Source: Cryptomeria japonica
Lineage: Eukaryota; Streptophyta; Pinopsida; Cupressales; Cupressaceae
Assembly (NCBI RefSeq): GCF_030272615.1
Contig: NC_081411.1
Span: 180,194,977 to 180,258,976 of the forward strand
DNA length: 64,000 nt
Direction: 5' to 3'
The translations under genes were made by a program, and so were the position numbers. Shown here one piece after another: positions 55,872-64,000 of this stretch. The notes under the pieces were generated by a model. It was given only the letters and a program-made list of their open reading frames with translations. It was not told the origin of the DNA and searched no databases. The number at the start of each line of letters is the position of its first letter. The stretch's first letter is position 1.

Positions 55872-56550
55872 ATGTTCCTTCCTTGTTCCTCTAGTCAATG
55901 ACATCATGGAGGTACTCAGAAATCATGATAGAAAAAATCAATATATAGAAAAGTTAAAAAATCATGTTACAATCATTATTCAAAAAGATATCATCCACTA
56001 AAAAGTGTGTGATGTGCTTAGACTGCCTTGTGATAATTTGATAGTTGATAGTTTGATCTCGTGTTCAATGTTGGATGTGTCTTAGTTTTCGCTTGATAAG
56101 AGTTGTCTAACTGTTTGTTCTACCTATTTGATTAAGCTCAAAATGATCAAGAGTTTTGCCCCCAGTGAGGTGTAGGATTTTGCCCCAAGCCTAGAAACAA
56201 AGTTGTTATGATATAACCAATGATCCAAACCATGGTGAGAAAGTAGCTGGGATGCCTGAGTATGTACAAATGATTAATGATGATGGTCATCACTGATAGA
56301 AAATGAATGCAAGCAGAAAGATGCATGAACTAATAGATGGAAGAGCTAGCAGACAGATAGCGCCTGTTTGCCAGATTTTCACCATTTGTTTTTATTGCAC
56401 TTTTTTTGATATTTGATTTTTTTTCTTTCTTTTTTTATTTTTCACTTTTTAGGATTTATCTGCTTTTTCACTTTTTTGATTTTGTTGATTTTTCAGACAT
56501 AGAATTTCTTCAGGTGCATTCTATTGATAGGTTCCTCTAGCTGATCTCCA
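55872..56550 (-). other. 3' untranslated region of the second Tat-type element
   Basis: Pyrimidine-rich at the LTR side (TGTTCCTTCCTTGTTCCTCT, 55873 on), then AT-rich with a T-rich block at 56398-56470. It is far shorter than the about 5-kb counterpart in the first Tat copy and lacks its minisatellites. Confidence 0.5.
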
Positions 56551-56552
56551 TC

Positions 56553-57480
56553 CTATGTTGAGAGATGATATGCTCCTGATCTAAATACTGCTATGACCAT
56601 AATTGGACTTAACCAGTTTGGTTCAAATTTTCCTTTCTTTTCTCGCTCTGCCTGGTTGCGTGGATTTTCCTTTAGCACTAGTTCTCTAACTTGAAATGTT
56701 CCTGGTTTGACCTTATGATTATAACTCTGACACATTCTTTTATGATATACCTTTAGATGATCAAAGGCATTTTGTCTTCGTTCATGCATCAGTTCTAACT
56801 CTTGTAGTCTAGATACTCGTTGTTCTTCATCTGGGATGAGACCTTTTAGTGATACACGTAGAGAGGGTATCTCTACTTCAATTAGCAATATGGATTCTGA
56901 TCCATAGATAATAGAGAAAGGTGTGGCACCTGTCAGTGTGCAGATACTAGTGCGGTAGGCCCATAGAGAAGGGTTCAATTGAATATTTCAATCTTTTCCA
57001 GCACCGTTCACTATCTTTTTGAGGATTTTTAGAATAGTTTTGTTAGATGCTTTTGCCTACCCATTTCCCTATGGATAATATGGTGTGGAGAATCTGTGCT
57101 GGATTTTAAACTTCTCACATAGATCTTGAACATCTTGGTTCTTGAATGGTCACCCATTATTAGTGATAATGGTCATTGGTATTCCATAGCGACAGATGAT
57201 GTAATTCAAGATAAATGCAACAATTTGTTTTCCTATGATATTTATGAGAGGTACAACCTCAATCCATTTTGTAAAATATTCTGTAGCTACAAGGATGAAT
57301 TTGTGTCCATTAGATGAAGAAGGATTTATTTTTCCTATCAGATCAAGACCCCATTGGGAAAAAGGCCAAGATGTTGCTAAAGCATGAAGTTCTTGTGCTG
57401 GTGGATGAATCAAATTCCCATGGATCTTACATTGTTTGCATGTTCTTGCTATTTGAAAAGAATCTCATTCCATAGTCGGC
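56553..57480 (-). pseudogene. Integrase region of the second Tat-type element
   Basis: Core motifs HKFILVATEYFTKWIEVVPL and YGIPMTIITNNG are present, with SLWAYRTSICTLTGATPFSI and YGSESILLIEVEIPSLRVS in the C-terminal half. The tail KGKFEPNWLSPIMV is also preserved. No chromodomain follows, as expected for Tat. Confidence 0.88.
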
Positions 57481-57639
57481 CAATAATAGCCCAAGCGTTT
57501 GAGTTTTTTCGAAAGGGTAAGACCACTTGAATGAGTACCACAAATGTTGTTATGGAATTCATGTAAGGCTGTCTCAGATTCTTCTTTTTCAAGACATCTT
57601 AAAAGAGTACCATCCAGGCCTCGTTTAAATAGGGTATCC

Positions 57640-58400
57640 GCTACGAGAGTAAAATGGGAGGATTGGTGAATAACGTTTCTCTTTTATTTTTTGATAAGTT
57701 AGGAGGTAGGATGTTATCTTTCAGGTATGTGTAAGTTTGGCCATATCGGGAGGAATCATGTCCAATAAGTTGACAAATGGTTCGGGAATCAGGATAATTA
57801 AAGGTGGGATAAAACAACTCTTCTACCAGGAATTCATAACGCTGTTGATTTTCCTGTGTCTGTAATAGAGAAGAAAGTGTAGCCATGACGTCTGTTGCTT
57901 TGTTGTCATTTCTTGGAATCTGTTCAAAAGTTATTTTTATAAAGTATTTCTTGAAATCATCAACCATCTTTTTGTAAGCCATGAGTTTGTCATCTTTTGT
58001 TTGATAGTCATCATTGATTTGATTAATGACAAGCTGAGAGTCTCCAAAGACCTAAAGTTGTTTAATGTTCCATTCTACAACCATTTTGATCCCTGTAACC
58101 AAAGATTCATACTTTTCTATATTGTTTGTGCACAGAAAGCTTAATTTGTATGCTTTTGGGATTGTATGACCTTGTGGTATGATGAATAGAATTCCGGCTC
58201 TTGATCCGTGTTGTGTATATGAACCATCAAAGTATAGTTGCCATGCTTTTGTTGTGACTGTTAGGATATCAACATCAGGAAACTCAATCTGTAGAGGATG
58301 GTCATCTTGAAGTGGTGCCTCTACTAATTGATCTACAATAACTTGTCCCTTGATATCTTTTCTGTCAACATATTCGATATCAAACTCACTTAGAATCATG
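57640..58400 (-). pseudogene. Second (archaeal-type) RNase H region of the second Tat-type element
   Basis: WQLYFDGSYTQHGSRAGILF keeps the catalytic-strand pattern better than the first copy. ITFEQIPRNDNKATDVMATL closes the domain. Confidence 0.88.
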
Positions 58401-58599
58401 ATCCATTTTGCTAGTCATCCTGTCAATGTGGCTTTGCTGAGCAAATACTTTAGAGGATCAATTTTAGCTATTAACTTTATGGAGTGAGATAGTAGATAGT
58501 GTCATAATTTTTGAGAAGCAAAAACTATTGCCAAGCATGCTTTTTCTGTTGATGAATAGTTAACCTCGTATATCCTACTAGTATTTTGCTGATTTAGTA

Positions 58600-59640
58600 G
58601 ATGGCTTGTTATTTTCCTTCCTTATCCTCTTGTGCGAGCAAAACTCCCAATGATGTTTCGGTAGTTGATACATAGAGTAATAATGGTTTTACTGGAATTG
58701 ATGATATTAGAATAGGTGGTTGCATGAGATATGCCTTGATCTTTTTGAATGCTTCTTCACATTGATGGTCCCATTTGAAATTAACATGTTTGTACAATAG
58801 GTGAGTAAATGGTTGAAATTTATCTGCTAATTGAGCAACAAATCTTCTGATTGACTGGAGTCTTCCTTGTAGTGATCTCAGTTGACTAATATTCTTGGGA
58901 GATGCCATTTCTATGATTGCCTTTAACCTTAGTTGGATCTACTTTGATACCTCTACTGAAATAAAGTATCCCAATACCTTTCTTGAAGTAACACCAAAGG
59001 CACATTTCTTAGGATTTAGCCTTAGCTTGTATTGTTCTAACCTGTCAAAGATCTTTTCCAGTATCTCTATATGTTCTTCTCTATTTTATGATTTAGCTAA
59101 TATGTCATCCACATAGTCTTCCATGAATGTATGCATCATGTCATGAAATAGAGTTGTCATAGCTCTTTGATATGTATCACATGTGTTCTTTAATCCAAAA
59201 GGCATGCCGTTCCAACATAAAGTACGCCATGGGAATGTGAAATCTATCTTCTCTTGATCTTCAGGTGCTATTTTTATTTGATTGTATCTGGAGAAACCAT
59301 CCATTAGAGAAAACATGGAGTGTCCAGCAGTTAAATCTACAATGATGTTGATGTTAGGCAAAGGAAAGTCATCCTTTGGACATGTGTTATTAAGATCTCT
59401 GAAGTCTGTGCATATTTTGATTCTTTTCTCTAGTTTTGAGATAGGAATGATGTTGGATACCCATTGAGGATATGCTACAGGTCTAATGAATCCTACATCC
59501 AATAATTTTTTTAGTTGTTCTTTGACTAGGAGAGCAATATGCGGATGCATTTTCCTTAACTTCTGTTTGACTGGTTTGGCTCCTGGACTAACATTCAAGT
59601 GATGCATAATAAGCTCTGGATCTAACCTTGGCATGTCTAT
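58600..59640 (-). pseudogene. Reverse transcriptase and first RNase H region of the second Tat-type element
   Basis: PRLDPELIMHHL, ICTDFRDLNNTCPKDDFPLP, GMPFGLKNTCDTYQRAM and YVDDILAKS (near 59090) give the polymerase boxes. ISQLRSLQGRLQSIRRFVAQ and PLLLYVSTTETSLGVLLAQE lead into RNase H. Confidence 0.9.
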
Positions 59641-60400
59641 ATATGACTAGGAAAAATTGGTTTGTCGCCGTTTGAAGAATTCCACATATTGTTGCATTTC
59701 TTCTTTGGATAGAGAAGTCACTGGATGAAGAATCTTTGGTTGCTCTATTGTGCCAATGTTAACTGCCTTTGTTGGTTCGATCAAAATGGATGAAATTTCT
59801 TGATAGTGCTCAGGTAAAGTGTCAAATCTCCCATCTTTCGGCACCTCAAGGTGGTTTTCACCATTAGATGTGTCCTTTGTTTTTACTTTTTCCTGGTCTA
59901 ATGTTGCCAAGAAATGGTTTTCAACATTAGACATGATATTGTTTTCTTTATTTTCATTTTTACGACTAGGAGATTTGGCACCCACTTGATTGGAAGATGT
60001 GTTGTTGACATTCCTAGTGAGAGTTGTTACGGGTTTGATTGCGTTAAGATATACAAATATGGCATAGTCATTTGGAAAGGTATCAATGTCGGTATGTCCT
60101 TCATTTTCTCAATCGATAAGCTCAGGGTGGATTAGAGGTAGAGGGTATTTAGGTTGGTATGTTTCAAGGGTTTCAAGAGTCATGATAGATGTATCAAAGT
60201 TTTCAATATGTATGTTGATGTCTAGAATGACATTCTCATCAGAATGACCTCGCGTAAGAAGTTCCTAATCATCCTCGGTTAAATCCAAGTTAGCCGAATG
60301 TGATTCTAATTCAAGTGAACTAGTTCCTGACGTTTTTCTTGCATACATGTGAACTACATCAACTTCTACATCTCCTTCAAAGCATTTTTCACTAATACAT
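59640..60400 (-). pseudogene. gag-pol linker of the second Tat-type element
   Basis: The frame upstream of reverse transcriptase matches the linker of the first copy (EVPKDGRFDTLPEHYQE against the first copy's APQDGRLDTLTQPYYHE). Towards 60.4 kb similarity fades and no gag domain is seen. Confidence 0.65.
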
Positions 60401-60458
60401 TTGGCCTAAAATTCCGATGGAGGTTTCTAACGGAGAAGGTATATTGTGATCAAATTTG

Positions 60459-60593
60459 ATTTTTTTTTGAAAAAATGCCCGATTTCATCAGAATTCCGAT
60501 GATAATGCAACATTTGGTTTTGATGGAGAAGGAATTGGCAATGACATTTGGATTTTTTTAGAAAAAGTGCTCACGTTCATCAAAATTCTGATG
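60459..60593. repeat. Imperfect direct repeat, about 92-bp spacing
   Basis: TTTTTTTGAAAAAATGCCCG with CATCAGAATTCCGATGA (60463-60503) recurs as TTTTTTTAGAAAAAGTGCTC with CATCAAAATTCTGATGA from about 60555. Confidence 0.75.
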
Positions 60594-60888
60594 ACCGCGT
60601 GCATTACTTAAAAAAAGAAGAAAAGACCAAGTCATTTCATAAATCCCGCCTCTTCATCCCATCAACCTCTGCCATTACAAAATCCTACCTCTTCGTCCCA
60701 CCTCTGCCATTACAAAATCCCACCTCTATAGTGAACCTATGGGTTTAATTGTGGTGGTGAAGATCATTGGTGTGAAACCAACTGGTTCTGCAGCTCAGGC
60801 TTGAAGTGGAGGGAGTACGATTTAGTTCTATGCTTTCCCAACGAATGGGAATTATTGACCTAAAGAAGCAAGCAGAGCCACACTGGAA

Positions 60889-61099
60889 ACAACCTGAATT
60901 CCTGGACACTCACTATCAAATCTCCATCCATCTTCGCTAGCTTCAACCACAACTATTCGCATAAGCGTCCCTTCCTAGTCGAGCGAATGAGTGCCTACCT
61001 AAAGGCCCTCCCAAGGTATCTTAGTTCGCTGTCTCAAGGCATATTAGGTGATCACAATGGGGATAACATAGGGAACATGCAGGTAGGGGCCATCCTTTG
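60889..61099 (+). CDS. Candidate exon of an unidentified gene
   Basis: A plus-strand open stretch of about 69 codons (contains SHKRPFLVERMSAYLKALPR) precedes a TGA at 61097. It crosses AACATGCAG|GTAGGG, a possible splice donor near 61083. Composition is protein-like and the region is less AT-rich than its surroundings. I do not recognise the family. It could be a gene fragment. Confidence 0.22.
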
Positions 61100-61448
61100 A
61101 TGAACATGAAGGAGGGAGGTAGACATTGGTTCCCTATGGGTTTAATCACTGTAGGATGTAGGAATGGTTTAATCGCTGCAGGAAAAAGGTAAGGTATAAT
61201 CAACAAATTCATTGTTATACATATTCAAATATTTAGATTGAAAGTTTATTATAGATTTATTAGATTAATTGCCAATAGCAGAGATGGTGAGAGGTTTCTG
61301 TAATATGATATGATCGATTTAAAAGAAGAATTTCTTACAAGACCTAAACCATTGAACAATCCTACAATTATGTATTAATTAAACACTACATTTTAAATAA
61401 TGAACAATATAGTTAGCCTGAAACATATTAACACTACTTTCCATATTT

Positions 61449-61590
61449 AAAATATATCCTAATTAAGGAGAGGGATGACCTAAACCTGCGTGATCGAGTT
61501 CCATTATGTAAAATATATCCTAATTAAGGAGAGGGATGACCTAAACCTACGTGATCAAGTCCCATTATGTAAAATATATCCTAATTATGG
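61449..61590. repeat. 61-bp tandem repeat, about 2.3 copies
   Basis: AAAATATATCCTAATTA recurs at 61449, 61510 and 61571, exactly 61 bases apart. The first two units are nearly identical throughout (GGAGAGGGATGACCTAAACC). Confidence 0.95.
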
Positions 61591-61699
61591 ATGCTGGTAT
61601 ATATGGTTGTGACAGAAAATCCCTGTTGGAAAACCGTGAGAGAACTGTGTAGTGATCGAGTGATATTTTTTGTCGGTGTTTTGGAAGGGAGCATAAGTG

Positions 61700-62070
61700 T
61701 ACCATTAGGAAGGTGGTATAAAATGGAAGCTGAGAGGTATAAGGTTATGAGGTGTGGATTAGGATAAGAAAGGGAGGTAAGTGATGAAGGATGTAATGGT
61801 GAAAGAGTAAGTTAGGATATGTTAGGGGTTTGGAAGGTAGGAAAGTGAATGGGGGGAGATAAAAGGATGTGAAGGATGGAATGGGGTTAGGTAGGTGAAG
61901 TAAAAGTAAGTGTGTATGAGGTTAAGGTTTAGGATAGATGTAGGAAAGTGGAGGAGGTTAAGATAGGGGATATGAAAGGTAGATGGAAGGTAATAATGAT
62001 AGGAAGTGAGGTAAAGGTTATGAGGTGTGGGTTAGAAAATAGGGTGTAGGAAATGGAAGGAAGGGTCATA
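61700..62070. repeat. Purine-rich degenerate repeat tract
   Basis: The plus strand is dominated by A and G, with recurring GGTAGG, GAGGT and AAGGATG words. AAGGTTATGAGGTGTGG occurs twice (61742 and 62017). It looks like a decayed purine-rich minisatellite. Open frames on the opposite strand are skewed by this and are not called. Confidence 0.6.
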
Positions 62071-63113
62071 TCAATTTGAGAGTTTTCACCAAGATGAGTA
62101 GCCCGAGTATGGACCTCAAATCTTACAAGCCATGAGGATCCACTTGTAGTAGAGGAGCATATACTTGCATCTTGGGAGCTTATTAGGAGTTTGCCTTGAA
62201 TTTGGGAAATACACATAGAGGAGATAGAATATTTATCAACACACATTAGCTAGTCTCATCATGCATAAATACAAGAGGTATAGACTATAGCAAGCACATA
62301 TCATGAGCCAAAGGATCATATTCGAGAGTTGCTTCATCTCCAATCCTCTACATTTTTAAGATCCACAAATGGGGTTGAGGATAAGTCTTGGTTACTTAGC
62401 TTGGACTTATGCTTTGGGTTGCATCTATATGTGAGCAACCTAAAGGCATAATTTTCAATGCAATTTTTGAGAGGACTTGATTCCACCTTGTGGTAAGAGG
62501 AGGATAAAATGCACCAACTCACTTTGGAAACCCTTTCCAGATACCATTTTGGAGTGCTTCAAAGTGTGTTCTATTTCAAAATTTTTTTGATAGAGATGCA
62601 TAGATGAGTTTCACAATTTACATAATAAGGTTTCATAGTAGCTCAACATGAGAGTTAGTTTTTGGAATTCTTGTAGTTTGTAGATTACACTCAAGACAAG
62701 TTACTTGTCAATTATTTCATTAGGGGTGGAAAGCCCAAAATTTCAGTCTTCCTACACATGGCCAATCCAAATGACTTTAGGGTTTCTATGGCAAAGTCTC
62801 TTATGGAAAAGGAGGTACATGGGAGGACACAAGAGGCATGAGAGAAGTTTGTAACCTTGATGAAGGGACTAAAGTGTCCATAGGCCTCCCCATCCTTCAA
62901 AGGATAATTTAGACTTACTATATATATGATTTACAAAGAAAAACCCAATAGTATCAATATTAGGGACAAAGGTCTAGAGCATAGTAGGGGCCATAGGGTA
63001 GTCACATTTGATGATCATCAACACAAGGATATTTTAGGTATGAGAGACTATAGGTCTATCAAGCTAGGCCTTCTATGACTCAATAACCTTTTAGGGGAAA
63101 ATCTAGTGTTTTT
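62071..63113. other. Unidentified DNA, no gene called
   Basis: Only short frames; one minus-strand frame at 62712-62900 has no recognisable domain. No element termini were recognised. Confidence 0.5.
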
Positions 63114-63644
63114 AGTAATTAGGATCTTCTAATTATGGTGGGGCCTAACTAACATAGGGTTATATGAGAGGCACATGTTATGTATATGTTACTATCAGAC
63201 AAAGAGTTCCCACAAGGTTTTAGAGTAGGTGGACACAATCCTAGGATGTCAAAGTAGATAGTTGATATGTGGGTCTTTACCCTCCCAACCACTCAACATA
63301 TACCACCATGGGTCTTTACCCTCCCAAACACACAAAGGTCAAAGGAAGATTCACTGTTGCAACACTCACTTTTTTTGACAATCTCAAGCACTTAGGATAG
63401 TCACTCCTTTCATGGCCATTCTTCTTCACACAACACTCTCTAACATTAATTATGATGATAGTGTACCTCCTTAAACCTTCCACCAACACCTAACTCAATA
63501 CCAAACTCTTTCCCAATCTTGCTAATGGACTAATTAACTCAACTTATTGTGAAATTGTGATGGTCAATGCAAGGTTTAGGACAATAGTAATTAGGATCTT
63601 CTAATTATAGTGGGGCCTAGCCAACATAGGGTTATATGAGACAA
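63114..63644. repeat. Pair of direct repeats of about 55 bp, 474 bp apart
   Basis: AGTAATTAGGATCTTCTAAT followed by TATGGTGGGGCCTAACTAAC and ATAGGGTTATATGAGA occurs at 63114-63169. It recurs at 63588-63643 with about three changes. A second short repeat, GGGTCTTTACCCTCCCAA, occurs at 63271 and 63310 between them. Confidence 0.9.
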
Positions 63645-64000
63645 GGGTAAGTTCAATAGTGATGTGTATTAGATTGTCATCAAAGTTTCTTGTTAGTGTT
63701 ACTTTCTATCAACATTAACCACTTATTGTCATGAGAATCAACTAATAGACAACATAGATATTTATCATCAACCTCCTTTTTTCACCAAAGGGATAAAAAT
63801 TTATTAAACACAATGAGAATTACAGAGAGAGAAAGTAGATAAATAACCTTATCTAATCTCCATTTGCATAACCTAAGAAGGTAGATACAACTAAATAATC
63901 TTGAAAGAATTGCATATGAAGGGCACTATTAGAAAAGAACTTATGTACCATGCTAGTCTATGTAGCTACTACTAATTATTGCATAGAAATAGACACATGT
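63645..64000. other. Unidentified DNA at the window end
   Basis: No gene, repeat border or RNA feature seen. Confidence 0.5.

Larger units (their letters stand above)
56553..60400 (-). mobile_element. Second Tat-type Ty3/gypsy element, internal coding part (fossil)
   Basis: The domain order on the minus strand is the same as at 40600-44946: reverse transcriptase, RNase H, archaeal-type RNase H, integrase. The proteins match the first copy closely (for example MILSEFDIEYV(D/E)RK(D/E)IKGQ). The gag and protease are not recognisable and the 5' LTR is absent from the window, so it is truncated or diverged beyond about 60.4 kb. It has several breaks but fewer than the first copy. Confidence 0.85.

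Noticed and set aside
61929-62246. Minus-strand frame of 105 codons with Ser/Thr/Leu-rich end
   Set aside because: It is read from the complement of a purine-rich tract, which gives Leu/Ser/Pro bias and suppresses stops.
1-64000. tRNA genes near the TGGTATCAGAGC-type sites
   Set aside because: These 12-13 base matches are primer-binding sites beside LTR edges; no cloverleaf surrounds them.

Overview
The window is plant nuclear DNA, AT-rich and almost wholly built from LTR retrotransposons and their remains. The mix is Ty1/copia, a chromodomain Ty3/gypsy element with 3.6-kb LTRs, Tat-type Ty3/gypsy elements with a second RNase H, and many solo LTRs nested in one another. This suggests a large, slowly purged genome, most likely a gymnosperm such as a conifer. 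That assignment is an inference; no host gene here settles it. No tRNA, rRNA, CRISPR or bacterial gene is seen.

Layout: 1-1487 holds copia-type LTR remains. 1488-6312 is AT-rich intergenic DNA with a few exon-like stretches on the minus strand (3638-4332). 6318-27366 is one nested stack. A solo LTR (target duplication GTAGC) was hit by a Ty3/gypsy chromovirus (6660-25404, duplication AAACA). The 5' LTR of that chromovirus was then hit by a pol-less copia-type element (7924-14584, duplication CTTCT). A further solo LTR (25754-26858) sits in the outer one. 27679-28926 is another solo LTR. 30700-44946 is a Tat-type element on the minus strand. Its 3' LTR carries a solo LTR (32298-35035) with one more LTR inside it (32791-34305). 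Its long 3' untranslated region holds degenerate tandem repeats and a fragment of a receptor-like kinase gene. 44947-53792 is a copia element with both LTRs, sitting in the Tat protease region. 54000-60400 is a second Tat-type copy in the same orientation. 60400-64000 is mostly unidentified DNA with short duplications.

The most unusual object is the 6.66-kb element at 7924-14584. It has matched LTRs, a perfect target duplication, a primer site and a polypurine tract. It also has a gag-like part with a coiled coil and four CCHC knuckles. Where protease, integrase, reverse transcriptase and RNase H should be, it has four other open frames in the same direction. The first encodes 406 residues of a protein I do not recognise. 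The element presumably depends on a relative such as the copia element at 44947-53792 for enzymes. That element carries a similar coiled-coil plus multi-knuckle block.

The LTR retroelements are treated as fossils. Their parts are given as approximate domain ranges. Ages are relative and come from LTR comparison by eye.
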